DNA from: Mucilaginibacter terrenus
GTDB lineage: Bacteria; Bacteroidota; Bacteroidia; Sphingobacteriales; Sphingobacteriaceae
DNA: 64,000 nucleotides
NCBI RefSeq assembly: GCF_003432065.1
Contig: NZ_QWDE01000003.1
Location: 248,001 to 312,000, forward strand
Reading direction: 5' to 3'
The translations under genes and the position numbers were made by a program. Below are positions 1-8,390 of the stretch, in pieces. A model generated the notes under the pieces. That model had not been told where the DNA came from and ran no database searches. It saw nothing but the letters and a program-made list of their open reading frames with translations. How positions within the stretch are numbered: position 1 is the first letter of the stretch; the number at the start of each line of letters is the position of its first letter.

Positions 1-401
1 CTCACCAACTGGTAACGGGATCCCTCTTTACGTGCTTCACGGAAAATACGGGAGTACTCGCGTGCTGGTCTGTCGCCAAAGTACTGCGACATTTTCATCG
101 CCAAAGAATCTATCTTTTCGTCAAATGCTTTATCATCAGCAATGCCTCCGGCAAGCATGTCCATATGTAATTCATATTCAGGAACCGATGTTGCAAGTAA
201 AGCTCCATCATCAGAAAAGATGTTACCTCTTGCCGCTTCAATAGTGCGGTAGCGGGTAGACATCTGCTGAGCCATACTCTTCCATTTTTCGCCCTGCGCA
301 AGCTGCACCCGGCATAATTGAAAAACCACAGCCGCTGCAAAAAGCAGGATCAAGCCGAAAGCAAGATAAACCCTAAGTAATATATTAGTCCTGATACTCA
401 T
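1..401 (-). CDS. ftsI: Penicillin-binding protein FtsI/PBP3, N-terminal part (cut by window edge)
   Basis: Septal peptidoglycan transpeptidase; only about the first 133 codons are present, so the catalytic domain lies outside the window. The ATG is at 399-401 on the minus strand and overlaps the stop of the FtsL-like gene as ATGA. The visible part has a short cytoplasmic start, one membrane segment at about residues 7-28, then the class B PBP dimerisation region including the motif AARGNIFSDDGALLA, typical of FtsI/PBP2 proteins ('R G x I x D R/D x G x x L A'). Position directly after mraZ-rsmH-ftsL supports FtsI rather than an elongation PBP2. Confidence 0.9.
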   Translation of the reverse strand, partial: MSIRTNILLRVYLAFGLILLFAAAVVFQLCRVQLAQGEKWKSMAQQMSTRYRTIEAARGNIFSDDGALLATSVPEYELHMDMLAGGIADDKAFDEKIDSLAMKMSQYFGDRPAREYSRIFREARKEGSRYQLV

Positions 402-802
402 TGCTGCGCGCCCTCCTTCACTACTATTTTTTGTGGCGGCTGCTCAGATGCTCTTATACCTAAAGTATCTGCACGTTTAGCTACCTCAGTCAAAGTGCTT
501 TTAAATGCAAGTTCAGCCTTGGTGCTTTTGTATTCCCAGCTCAATTCTTTAACTTCTTTACCTATTTTATCAATATCCCGCACAGTGTTATCGGCCATGT
601 GCCTGTTACCTATGTAAAGCATGCCCAATAACACCAGGAACAGCACAAACGGCAAAGCACGGGTAGCATCATCTGTAGTAATAACCCCGTTCTTTAGAAA
701 CTGAGTGATAAAATTGTCCGGAATTTCCCTTACAGGCTTCTCCTCAACTACCAGCTCCTTTTCAGCTTCCTCTTCCTGAATTTCTGTGCGTAAACGGTTC
801 AT
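398..802 (-). CDS. ftsL: FtsL-like division protein (Bacteroidota type)
   Basis: 134-residue bitopic membrane protein: acidic cytoplasmic N-terminus (residues 1-45), one hydrophobic segment at about 49-65, then a periplasmic helix that looks like a coiled coil (about 70-112). This is the topology of FtsL, which links FtsQ/FtsB to the FtsW-FtsI synthase. Sequence similarity to classical FtsL is low, so the call rests mainly on topology and on its place between rsmH and ftsI. It overlaps rsmH by 4 bp and ftsI by 4 bp, indicating translational coupling. Confidence 0.75.
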   Translation of the reverse strand: MNRLRTEIQEEEAEKELVVEEKPVREIPDNFITQFLKNGVITTDDATRALPFVLFLVLLGMLYIGNRHMADNTVRDIDKIGKEVKELSWEYKSTKAELAFKSTLTEVAKRADTLGIRASEQPPQKIVVKEGAQQ

Positions 803-1701
803 TTCTTTACAGCTATTCTGAGTTTTGCACTGCGTGCCCTGTTATTGTTTTGTATCTCGTCTGCAGTTGCAGTTATTGCGCCGCGGCTTACCGCGTCAAA
901 CGGCTTATTATCGTTACCATAAAGGTCCTTCTCCACCTCACCACTGAACTTTCCCTTTGCTATGAAATTTTTCACCAACCTATCTTCAAGTGAGTGGTAA
1001 CTCATTACCACCAACCTGCCACCTACAGCTAATACTTCTGCTGACTGCATCAGGAAATCTTTTAACGCTTCCAACTCCTGATTAACCTCAATGCGAAGCG
1101 CCTGGAATACCTGCGCCAGGTATTTGTTCTCTTTTCCGCGAGGGATAAGGTTTTGGATTGCATTCTTCAGATCAGCAACCGTGTTTATAGGTCCGTTTAA
1201 CCTGGCCGTTACTATTGTTTTTGCAAGTGATTTAGCATTCTGAATTTCACCGTACATTCCAAAAATGCGGTGAAGATCAGCTTCGCCATAGTTATTAACC
1301 ACCTCCTTAGCGCTAAGCTCCGATGACTGGTTCATACGCATATCAAGCTCAGCATCAAAGCGGATAGAAAAACCACGCTCGGCCTGGTCAAACTGATAGG
1401 ATGATACTCCCAAATCGGCCAGTATACCATCAACTGGTATAGCATTATGCAGGCGGCTAAAGTTCTTCAGGTACCTGAAATTCTGATCAATAAAGGTGAA
1501 TCTGCTATCGTTAATTTTATTCTGCTGCGCGTCGGCATCCTGGTCAAATGCCAGCAACTGGCCATCATCACCCAGGTGCTTAAGTATCTCACGCGAATGG
1601 CCACCACCACCAAAAGTAACATCAACGTAAGTACCGCCGGGCTTTATGTTTAAAGCCTCAATACATTCGTTCAGCATAACAGGGGTATGATAATTACTCA
1701 T
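799..1701 (-). CDS. rsmH: 16S rRNA m4C1402 methyltransferase RsmH (MraW)
   Basis: 300 residues, the usual length. It N4-methylates C1402 in the decoding centre of 16S rRNA using S-adenosylmethionine. The SAM-binding motif TFGGGGHS is at about residues 29-36; other family signatures are ADLGVSSYQFD, the RGFS segment and the late VVMSYHSLEDR block. The ATG at 1699-1701 lies inside the last codons of mraZ (8-bp overlap). It forms part of the mraZ-rsmH-ftsL-ftsI operon. Confidence 0.97.
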   Translation of the reverse strand: MSNYHTPVMLNECIEALNIKPGGTYVDVTFGGGGHSREILKHLGDDGQLLAFDQDADAQQNKINDSRFTFIDQNFRYLKNFSRLHNAIPVDGILADLGVSSYQFDQAERGFSIRFDAELDMRMNQSSELSAKEVVNNYGEADLHRIFGMYGEIQNAKSLAKTIVTARLNGPINTVADLKNAIQNLIPRGKENKYLAQVFQALRIEVNQELEALKDFLMQSAEVLAVGGRLVVMSYHSLEDRLVKNFIAKGKFSGEVEKDLYGNDNKPFDAVSRGAITATADEIQNNNRARSAKLRIAVKK

Positions 1702-2155
1702 TTACCCTCCTTTTATTACCCATTACTTCTTCGGCCAGTTCAGCAAAATTTTCAGGCTCGTTCGCTATCATCACCTTGTGAGCATTCAAGTCCCAAACCT
1801 CTATTTTATTAAGCATACAGGTAAGCACCACATCACCGGTTATACCCGCATGTTCCATCAGGTTTTTTGGCAGGTTAATCCGCCCGGCACTGTCAGGGAT
1901 CATGGTAGTTGCTCCACCGGTAAAATATCTCACAAACTGAATGCTTTTTCTATCGTATTCGTTAAGTTTGCTTAGTTCGTCCAAACGTTTGTCCCACTCT
2001 TTTTTGGTATAAATTACAAGGTAATTCTCGAGCCCGCGGTTGATCACAAGACCCTCAGCATCAGCTTCTGGAAGCTGTTTTTTGAGGCCTGCAGGGATCA
2101 TCATCCGCCCCTTGGCATCTAGTTTACACTCGTATTCACCGGTTAAGTAGGACAT
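1694..2155 (-). CDS. mraZ: Transcriptional regulator MraZ
   Basis: 153 residues from the ATG at 2153-2155, chosen because the protein then begins MSYLTGEYECKLDAKGR, the standard MraZ start; an upstream in-frame ATG at 2215 would run through the putative operator. Two SpoVT/AbrB-like swapped-hairpin domains are visible, each with a DxxxR signature (DAKGRM near residue 13, DSAGRI near 90). In E. coli MraZ represses its own dcw cluster by binding TGGGN direct repeats; a comparable array of three decamers sits just upstream here. Confidence 0.95.
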   Translation of the reverse strand: MSYLTGEYECKLDAKGRMMIPAGLKKQLPEADAEGLVINRGLENYLVIYTKKEWDKRLDELSKLNEYDRKSIQFVRYFTGGATTMIPDSAGRINLPKNLMEHAGITGDVVLTCMLNKIEVWDLNAHKVMIANEPENFAELAEEVMGNKRRVNE

Positions 2156-2200
2156 TCTTAATGGTCGACAATTTTTGTAACGTAAAAGTAAATTACTTTT

Positions 2201-2230
2201 CCCACTTTCTAACACTTTTTACCACCAAAA
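2201..2230 (-). promoter_or_regulatory. Putative MraZ operator: three direct repeats at 10-bp spacing
   Basis: On the minus strand three words with GTG at exactly 10-nt steps, GTGGTAAAAA, GTGTTAGAAA and GTGGGAAAAG, lie about 45-75 nt upstream of the mraZ ATG. Seen on the plus strand they are CCAC/ACAC/CCAC motifs at the same place in three consecutive ten-base blocks. A fourth GTGTTGAAAA lies 17 nt further upstream, out of phase. Known MraZ boxes in E. coli are TGGGN repeats with 10-nt periodicity, so this fits autoregulation; binding is inferred. Confidence 0.5.
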
Positions 2231-2320
2231 AGTTTTCAACACTTTTATGGCTTGAAAGCCTGTGACTTAAGGCCAATAATTATAGCTTTACCGCCAATGA
2301 TTTTACCCCCTTTTTAAGTG

Positions 2321-3145
2321 ATGATTATTGTAATACAGTGTACCGATCAAATAGGGCTTGTAGCTGCCATTTCCGCGCTGCTTGCTGAAAAAAAGATGAA
2401 CATAACAGCCATGCAGGAGCATGTTGACAATGTAGAAAAGCTATTTTTTATGAGGCTTGAAGTTGATGGTGCAACGGTAGATCACTCAATATATAAAGAC
2501 CTGGAGCAAATACTTCCCAAAGGTGCTTTAATTAAGATAAACCCGGGCACAGCAAAAAAGATTGTTGTATTAGTTACAAAAGAATATCATTGCCTTGCGG
2601 ACATATTGATACGCAACCATTTTAATACCCTTAGTGCTGCAGTACAATGCGTAGTTGGCAACCATATAGTCCTTAAAGATATTTGCGACAGATTTGATAT
2701 TCCATTTCACTATGTTCCGTTCGAGGGAGATGCTGTTGATTTCGAAAATAGGCTACTGAACACTGTTGAGTCTTATGAATTTGATTACCTCGTCCTGGCT
2801 AAATTCATGCGGATACTGTCCGGGGGATTTGTAGAACGTTTTAGCCGAAGGATCATCAACATCCATCATTCATTTCTGCCCGCATTTGCAGGGGCCAGCC
2901 CGTACAGGCAAGCTTATGAGCGCGGCGTAAAGCTGATTGGCGCAACTGCTCATTATGTTACCAATGAGTTGGATGAGGGGCCGATTATTGCCCAGCAGAT
3001 TATACCGGCTGGCCACTCCTTCACCGTAGCAGATATGGTAAAAGCCGGCCAGGAAATTGAAACCGCCGTATTGGCGAGAGCTTTGAAACTGGTATTCGAC
3101 GACCGGGTGTTCGTGTTTAAGAACAAAACGGTGGTATTGGAATAA
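2321..3145 (+). CDS. purU: Formyltetrahydrofolate deformylase
   Basis: Hydrolyses 10-formyl-THF to THF and formate, balancing one-carbon pools and supplying formate to PurT. N-terminal ACT domain (about residues 1-75, QCTDQIGLVAAIS) is followed by the formyltransferase-fold domain with VTKEYHCLADIL, the catalytic region IINIHHSFLPAF and GATAHYVTNELDEGPII. Length 274 fits the family. An in-frame GTG directly precedes the ATG at 2321; the ATG is preferred. It is divergent from mraZ and convergent with the GH32 gene, whose stop is 23 bp away. Confidence 0.95.
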   Translation: MIIVIQCTDQIGLVAAISALLAEKKMNITAMQEHVDNVEKLFFMRLEVDGATVDHSIYKDLEQILPKGALIKINPGTAKKIVVLVTKEYHCLADILIRNHFNTLSAAVQCVVGNHIVLKDICDRFDIPFHYVPFEGDAVDFENRLLNTVESYEFDYLVLAKFMRILSGGFVERFSRRIINIHHSFLPAFAGASPYRQAYERGVKLIGATAHYVTNELDEGPIIAQQIIPAGHSFTVADMVKAGQEIETAVLARALKLVFDDRVFVFKNKTVVLE

Positions 3146-3168
3146 TCAGCACCCTGCAAGTTTCAGCA

Positions 3169-4680
3169 CTACCAAATGGATTTTAATGGAGTGATGCTGA
3201 CCTTGTTTACTACTGAACCTTTCGCAGTTTGAATACTGATGTGATTGTATGGCTTAGCCGCAAAGAATATGCTGGTTAAATTACTTAGACCACCATCTGC
3301 AAACATTTCTACAGAAGTTCCGTCCACAACAATATCTACATCTAATGTTTCTTGACCAGAGAACCTGGGAACATATGCCAGTTTGCTGAAATTCTTGTTG
3401 AAATCGGTCTTGCCCGACTTATCCCTTTCAATGAAATAGCGGTCACTCTTCTTGTTATAACCAATCACAAGCGATTCCCCGGCATCGTTAAAGAGATTGA
3501 TAAACAGGTCTTCTTTAGCAGCAGAAAGTTTTAAGCGATAATATGAAGGCATTTTGATAAACGATGCCACATCCCGGCCATTTGCTAGTATCGCAGTAGG
3601 GACATTTATTGATTTTATTGCAATGCTTGCCAGTTCCTTTGCCGGCGTAGAGGTAAGATATACTTCGCCGTTTACCTCTTTTAACCCAAGTTCGCGGGGA
3701 ATTGTCATGGTGCTGCGCCAGGTACTTGCCGGAACCTGGTTAGCGTATTCCCAGTTACTCATCCACCCCAGGAATATACGCCTGTTGCCTGTATTACTCC
3801 AGGTTATGCCCGCATATTCATCAGGCCCAAAGTCCGCCCACTTTACGTTTTCGTTCATTGGAGTGAACGTTTTGCCATTAAAATCGCCTATAAAGTATTG
3901 TGTAGCCGAGCCGCCGTTTGGCCCGCCGGGATTAATGTTGACAATAAGCACCCAGTGCTGTTTGCCTTTAAGCGTCATTGGGAAAAGATCCGGGCACTCC
4001 CAAACACCGCCATGGGCACCCAGGTGTTCACCAAACTCACTCTCTTTTTTCCATGTTTTTAGATTCGGTGACGAGTAAAACGTTATGCGATCTTTAGTTG
4101 CCAGCGTCATTATCCACTTATGCTGAGGCTCGTACCAGTAAACCTTTGGGTCTCGAAAGTCTTTTATTCCGGGGTTCTTTAAAACCGGGTTACCAGCATA
4201 TTTCGTCCAGGTTTTACCCTCATCGAGACTGTAGGCTATACTTTGATTTTGGAAATTATCTTTACCGGCCTTTTCACCTACAGGGTCATGATGGGTGAAT
4301 ATAGCTACCATCGGCACCTTGCCGTTTTTACCAAAACCAGATGTGTTATTTACATCAATTACCGCGCTGCCGCTGAAGATGTACCCGAGTTTATCCGGAT
4401 AAAGCGCGATTTTCTGCTCTTTCCAGTGAATCATATCTTTACTGGTAGCATGGCCCCAGTGCATAGGCCCCCACACTATGCCGTCTGGATAATGCTGATA
4501 AAACAAGTGATACACACCTTTATAATACACCATTCCGTTAGGGTCGTTCATCCAACCCGATTTGGGTGAAAAGTGGATCTGCGGACGGTATTGTTCGTGA
4601 TATAACTTTCCTGCTTTTTGGGCAAATGCATTAGCAGCTACAAGCAGCGCAAGAAATGGCAACAGGTATTTATACTTCAT
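3169..4680 (-). CDS. Secreted GH32 fructan hydrolase (levanase/invertase type)
   Basis: 503 residues from the ATG at 4678-4680, which starts a clean signal peptide (MKYKYLLPFLALLVAANAFAQ region); an upstream in-frame ATG at 4731 would bury it. GH32 signatures: WMNDPNG with the nucleophile Asp at about residue 46, FRDPKVYW (transition-state stabilising Asp), and WECPDLF with the acid/base Glu. A five-bladed propeller domain is followed by a C-terminal beta-sandwich. The likely substrates are levan, inulin or sucrose; specificity cannot be read from sequence. No SusC/SusD, fructokinase or regulator gene is adjacent, so it is not in a visible utilisation locus. Confidence 0.92.
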   Translation of the reverse strand: MKYKYLLPFLALLVAANAFAQKAGKLYHEQYRPQIHFSPKSGWMNDPNGMVYYKGVYHLFYQHYPDGIVWGPMHWGHATSKDMIHWKEQKIALYPDKLGYIFSGSAVIDVNNTSGFGKNGKVPMVAIFTHHDPVGEKAGKDNFQNQSIAYSLDEGKTWTKYAGNPVLKNPGIKDFRDPKVYWYEPQHKWIMTLATKDRITFYSSPNLKTWKKESEFGEHLGAHGGVWECPDLFPMTLKGKQHWVLIVNINPGGPNGGSATQYFIGDFNGKTFTPMNENVKWADFGPDEYAGITWSNTGNRRIFLGWMSNWEYANQVPASTWRSTMTIPRELGLKEVNGEVYLTSTPAKELASIAIKSINVPTAILANGRDVASFIKMPSYYRLKLSAAKEDLFINLFNDAGESLVIGYNKKSDRYFIERDKSGKTDFNKNFSKLAYVPRFSGQETLDVDIVVDGTSVEMFADGGLSNLTSIFFAAKPYNHISIQTAKGSVVNKVSITPLKSIW

Positions 4681-5062
4681 AACGGTTTGTTGGTTTGGTA
4701 AAACTACATCATGCACACCAAAAAACATCATGGCACAACTAATTTAATGCGCCGGATCGGCAACGGGTGTTTCGTTTCGCATACGCGAAACACCCGAAAC
4801 AGCAATTTAGATAAAACACTGTACTACAGACACATGTAAATTAAAGCGAAACAACCCGAAACAGTCTAAAAATTGGCGTCTAAATAACATATCGTTGACA
4901 ATCAACTATTTATATCTGAATGCAATTTTATGAGTGCTAGACCGAAACACTTTTGGTGAAACACTTCTTAACGAGCCTTGGATACGAGATTACGCTAATA
5001 AGCTACCACAATAACACGCGACAAGCATTTATCTTCAAAGATTCCATGCTTATGCAGGTTCT
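4681..5062. other. 382-bp gene-free stretch with GAAACA repeats
   Basis: Upstream region of the GH32 gene and downstream of the glyoxalase-like gene. I see no convincing ORF or RNA gene. It holds a perfect 10-bp inverted repeat (4765-4795) and three paired GAAACA words described separately. No full Bacteroidota promoter pair was recognised; the closest -7-like word on the minus strand is TAGTTTTA near the GH32 start. Confidence 0.6.
4765..4963. repeat. Inverted repeat plus three GAAACA-n-GAAACA pairs
   Basis: GGGTGTTTCG (4765-4774) and CGAAACACCC (4786-4795) form a perfect 10-bp inverted repeat around an 11-nt centre that itself contains part of a second nested repeat (GTTTCGC/GCGAAAC). The word GAAACA then occurs in pairs: 4787-4801 (3-nt spacer CCC), 4848-4863 (spacer ACCC) and 4944-4963 (8-nt spacer). 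The pattern could be an operator array for GH32 or a degenerate repeat element; function is unknown. Confidence 0.55.
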
Positions 5063-5512
5063 TTATAATATTTGATTAAACTCCAACCGCTCACCATCCG
5101 GACCTGTAATATTGAAGTACTTGCAGCCCCTCTCCCAAAATTGTAAAAAGACAGGTTCAGGTTCTATGATGTTAAAGCCTGCCTCTTTAATGGAGTTATA
5201 AGCAACTTCAATATCCTCTACATCGAAAGCTACGTGGTCGATATGACCATTGCTGCGGGAACGAATCTCATTTAACCCACTTTCCGGCAACTCATAAAGT
5301 TCCATGATCATGTTATCCCGCTTCATCATTACGCAGGTGCCCGGCTCGCCCTTTTCATCAAAAGTCGCTTGCATCACGTTAGCAAAACCAAGACGTTCGT
5401 AAAACGTCTTCGAGCGCTTGAGGTCGGTCACAGGTATGCCGATGTGCTGGATGGCGTTGATCTTAATATCTAAGCTTCTCAAACTCGTAATTGCTTTAAG
5501 TTTATAATACAA
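5063..5512 (-). CDS. VOC-family (glyoxalase I-like) metalloprotein
   Basis: 149 residues with one VOC module pair. Candidate metal ligands appear at the expected places: His in QHIGIPV (about residue 23), Glu in IMELYEL (about 72), His in IDHVAFDV (about 93) and Glu in RLEFNQ near the C-terminus. This is the pattern of lactoylglutathione lyase and related dioxygenases/isomerases. Substrate is unknown. The N-terminal 18 residues precede the fold, so the true start could be slightly inside. It lies 8 bp after the 5521-5925 gene and is probably co-transcribed with it. Confidence 0.8.
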   Translation of the reverse strand: MYYKLKAITSLRSLDIKINAIQHIGIPVTDLKRSKTFYERLGFANVMQATFDEKGEPGTCVMMKRDNMIMELYELPESGLNEIRSRSNGHIDHVAFDVEDIEVAYNSIKEAGFNIIEPEPVFLQFWERGCKYFNITGPDGERLEFNQIL

Positions 5513-5520
5513 GGGAACTG

Positions 5521-5925
5521 TTAAAGTTCGCCCTCATCATCACTATACTTCTCAGTTATTCTTTTAACGCCGATACCCTGCATATTTCTACAAGTCTGCG
5601 CTATGTTTTTATCATTCCATCCGAGCTTACCAGGCATTAACATACCAACGGTTTTTTGCGCAGTATCTATTATACAAACTTTGGGACGGTTATCGTGAAA
5701 AAAACCTTGCCCCTGGTACCTTGATATGTTTCGTTTACGGTAGCTAAAGTAAATATCAGCGGCTTGGTATTGCTCCTTCATCACTTTGCCAAAAGCATTC
5801 TTATTAACAAATTCAATTGTCTTTGTTTCGTTATTTATGTTAATGACTTTCGTTTCATACGACGTCAATCGCCTGTACATTACTGCAACTACAATAAAGG
5901 CAGCAAACAATAGGAACAAGATCAT
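5521..5925 (-). CDS. Unknown membrane-anchored protein
   Basis: 134 residues. One N-terminal membrane segment (about residues 1-17, all hydrophobic) is followed by a soluble part with alternating beta-like stretches (ETKVININNETKTIEFVN) and a basic middle. I do not recognise the family and see no catalytic motif. It is followed after 8 bp by the VOC-family gene on the same strand, and preceded by a 34-bp gap from the CocE-type hydrolase, suggesting a small two-gene transcription unit. Confidence 0.6.
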   Translation of the reverse strand: MILFLLFAAFIVVAVMYRRLTSYETKVININNETKTIEFVNKNAFGKVMKEQYQAADIYFSYRKRNISRYQGQGFFHDNRPKVCIIDTAQKTVGMLMPGKLGWNDKNIAQTCRNMQGIGVKRITEKYSDDEGEL

Positions 5926-5959
5926 ACGGGCTTTTAAGCACTATTATAGCGTAATTAAC

Positions 5960-7816
5960 TCACAACACCTTTACCCTTAAATAGCTTGGGGTAGTTTTAG
6001 AGGTATATACCCTGTGCGTTGCTTTTTTAAAGTCGGTGTCCTTAGCTTTCATGATGTCCTGGAATTGCTGGGTGTTGCGGTCTATCAGCGGGAACCAGGT
6101 GCTCTGGATCTGTATCATGATGCGGTGTCCCTTTTTAAAGGTGTGCAGCACATCCTGCAATTCCCAGTTCACAGCGGTTACCTTGCCCGGCACAAATGGC
6201 TCGGGTTTTTCAAAGCTGTTGCGGTACTTGCCACGTATAGGTTCGCTGCGTACCATCTGCTCGTAACCAGCCATTTTCACCTCTTTACCAGTAAACTGGT
6301 TGTTGGTAGCAGTATCCGGGTATACATCAAGCACTTTAACAACCAGGTCGGCATCTGTACCGGTGGTAGAAAATTTAATGTTTGCCCAAATGTTGCCGGC
6401 AAGGGTAACATCCTTATCCAGCACATCTGTTTTGTAGGTAAGCACATCAGGCCGTTTTTCGGCGAAGCGCTGGTCGGCAGTCATGTACTCGCGCGTCATA
6501 TCGAAGTCTGTACCCGCAATAAATGGCACGGGGTTCATCGGGTCAGACACGTATTCTTTGTAGTCGACCATGGTATTAGCCGGCGCAAAGAAGGACAGCT
6601 TACCGCCGGGCAGCAGGTACAATTTCTGTTCCTTAGCCTCAATCGGCGGCCATTGCTTGTAGGCTTTCCACTGGTTTTCACCTGTTTGGAAAGTGGACAC
6701 CTTCGGCAGGTCCAGCGGGGTACCTTTAAGGTAATGGCTAAAAAATGCGAATTCTATTTTATCGCGATAGAACGGACCTGTCGGGCCGCCAAAACTTACA
6801 TCTCCTAAATGGTCGCCGTTACCACGTGCCCAGCCGCCGTGCACCCATGGCCCCATAGCAAAGTAAACCGGAGTATTCGGATTTTTCTGAGCTAAAGTTT
6901 TATAGGTGTTTATGGCGCCATAAAGGTCTTCGGCATCATACCAGCCGCCTGTCACCAGGGTTGGTGTTTTAATGTCGTGCAGGTGGGTAAGCACGTTACG
7001 GTCTTTCCAATGCTGATCGTAATTTGGGTGATCCATCATCTCGTTCCATAAACGTATGGTGTCTTTGAAGTATTTATCGTTGGTATTCCTCATAGAACCC
7101 ATGTCCATAAAGAATTTGTAACCATCGTTTGTACCGGGATCAAATCTGCCGCCGCGGCGCTGTGTTGGTTTATCGTCCTGCCGGTTGGTAAAGCCCGGGT
7201 AAAAGCCAAAGTTTGCCACCAAAAAGAACGCGCCGTTATGAAATGCATCATCGCGCCACAAATCGGCTATGGGTGCCTGCGGCGATGCTGCCGCTAGTGC
7301 GGGGTGACGGCTTAATAAGGCTGTAGTGGTGTAAAAGCCGGGATAAGAAATACCCCATACACCTACTTTGCCATTATTGTTAGGCACGTTCTTGAGCAGC
7401 CAATCAATTGTGTCGTAAGTATCGGTACCCTCATCAACATCCTTGTTGGTTTTGTGCTGCTCCAGTTCAGGCGTCATTTCCTCGTAAATACCTTCGCTCA
7501 TCCAGCGGCCGCGCACATCCTGGTAAACAAAAATGTAACCATCACGCAGAAACGCGGGCGACGGGCCAAGGCTGCCCTTGTACTTATCGGGCCCGTATGG
7601 CGCCACACTGTAGCAGGTACGGTCCATCATAAAAGGATACTTCTTTGATTGATCTTTAGGGACGTAAACCGATGTGAACAGCTTTTTGCCATCGCGCATG
7701 GGTATTTGGTACTCGTATTTGGTGTAGTTATCTTTTATGTAAGCGGCATCGCCCTGTGCGCATGAATAAAGCGCGAAAACAAGCATGCAGCAGGTGAAGA
7801 ATAATGTTCTTTTCAT
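5960..7816 (-). CDS. CocE/NonD-family hydrolase (X-Pro dipeptidyl-peptidase-like), probable lipoprotein
   Basis: 618 residues. The N-terminus is a signal sequence ending LYSC, so Cys19 is a plausible lipobox cysteine. The alpha/beta-hydrolase domain has the nucleophile motif GISYPG with Ser157, an acid region GGWYDAEDLYG and the His region GPWVHGGW. A C-terminal jelly-roll domain (about 370-618) completes the X-Pro DPP/CocE layout. Relatives cleave acyl esters such as cocaine or glutaryl-7-ACA, or peptides; the substrate here is unknown. It is probably in the periplasm or outer membrane. Confidence 0.9.
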   Translation of the reverse strand: MKRTLFFTCCMLVFALYSCAQGDAAYIKDNYTKYEYQIPMRDGKKLFTSVYVPKDQSKKYPFMMDRTCYSVAPYGPDKYKGSLGPSPAFLRDGYIFVYQDVRGRWMSEGIYEEMTPELEQHKTNKDVDEGTDTYDTIDWLLKNVPNNNGKVGVWGISYPGFYTTTALLSRHPALAAASPQAPIADLWRDDAFHNGAFFLVANFGFYPGFTNRQDDKPTQRRGGRFDPGTNDGYKFFMDMGSMRNTNDKYFKDTIRLWNEMMDHPNYDQHWKDRNVLTHLHDIKTPTLVTGGWYDAEDLYGAINTYKTLAQKNPNTPVYFAMGPWVHGGWARGNGDHLGDVSFGGPTGPFYRDKIEFAFFSHYLKGTPLDLPKVSTFQTGENQWKAYKQWPPIEAKEQKLYLLPGGKLSFFAPANTMVDYKEYVSDPMNPVPFIAGTDFDMTREYMTADQRFAEKRPDVLTYKTDVLDKDVTLAGNIWANIKFSTTGTDADLVVKVLDVYPDTATNNQFTGKEVKMAGYEQMVRSEPIRGKYRNSFEKPEPFVPGKVTAVNWELQDVLHTFKKGHRIMIQIQSTWFPLIDRNTQQFQDIMKAKDTDFKKATHRVYTSKTTPSYLRVKVL

Positions 7817-7841
7817 TGGTTGGTTTTAGTGCTTAAAAGTA

Positions 7842-7867
7842 GCTGATTTTAGTGAAAAAAAATCAGC
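7842..7867. repeat. Nine-bp inverted repeat between GNAT and CocE genes
   Basis: GCTGATTTT (7842-7850) and AAAATCAGC (7859-7867) are perfect complements around an 8-nt loop. On the minus strand this hairpin lies 90 nt after the GNAT stop and 26 nt before the CocE ATG. It lacks a clear U-tract after the stem, so it may be a weak terminator or a leader hairpin of the hydrolase gene. Confidence 0.4.
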
Positions 7868-7955
7868 ATGTTGGCGTTGGGGAATAGCGCAACAAGCTTT
7901 TTACAGAAACTGCTATTACCGGGCTTGCTACTGTACTCTATAAAGTATGATCTAC

Positions 7956-8390
7956 CTAGCGGCTTACAAATAAAAAGTACGGACCCTGATCGCCTATGCT
8001 TCTCCGTTTTATCTGCCAGCCTTGTGCCGTGTAAAAGTCGCAGGCGTTTTGGTTCATTTCGAGGCACTTTAAACTAAACGGCTTTGGTGAAGCTTGCAGG
8101 ACTATATTCAACAAGGCTTTCCCAATGCCCCGCTTTGCAAAAGCCTGGTGCACGTACAGGTGGTGGACAAAAGTATCAGCCATTGAAAAAGCTACAAAAC
8201 CGACTATAACACCACCAACTTCCGCAACAAATATCCGTTCGCCAACGGTATCCTTTTCAAAATCGTTCAGTTTAAACATTCGCGTATTTAGCCAGCTAAA
8301 GGTGTTAACACGACAGTGTAGGTACAAAGCCTTTACCGCGAACCGGTCAGCCTCAACAAACTCGCGTATAGTTGCGGGGCTTACTTCCAT
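7956..8390 (-). CDS. GNAT-family N-acetyltransferase
   Basis: 144 residues with the GNAT fold. Motif A, the acetyl-CoA pyrophosphate loop, is visible as the segment HHLYVHQAFAKRGIGKALL (about residues 75-93), followed by a motif B region around NACDFYTAQGW. The acceptor substrate is unknown. Its start overlaps the end of the YcxB-like gene by 10 bp, so the two are translationally coupled. Confidence 0.88.
   Translation of the reverse strand: MEVSPATIREFVEADRFAVKALYLHCRVNTFSWLNTRMFKLNDFEKDTVGERIFVAEVGGVIVGFVAFSMADTFVHHLYVHQAFAKRGIGKALLNIVLQASPKPFSLKCLEMNQNACDFYTAQGWQIKRRSIGDQGPYFLFVSR

Noticed and set aside
3554-4078. 174-codon frame antisense to the GH32 gene
   Set aside because: Fully covered by the GH32 coding sequence with its family motifs; composition of the translation is unnatural.
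6014-6808. Long open frame antisense to the CocE-type hydrolase
   Set aside because: It lies wholly opposite a gene with clear catalytic motifs, and its translation has no recognisable domain.
7849-8067. 72-codon minus-strand frame after the GNAT gene
   Set aside because: It overlaps the end of the GNAT gene in another frame and has no supporting feature.
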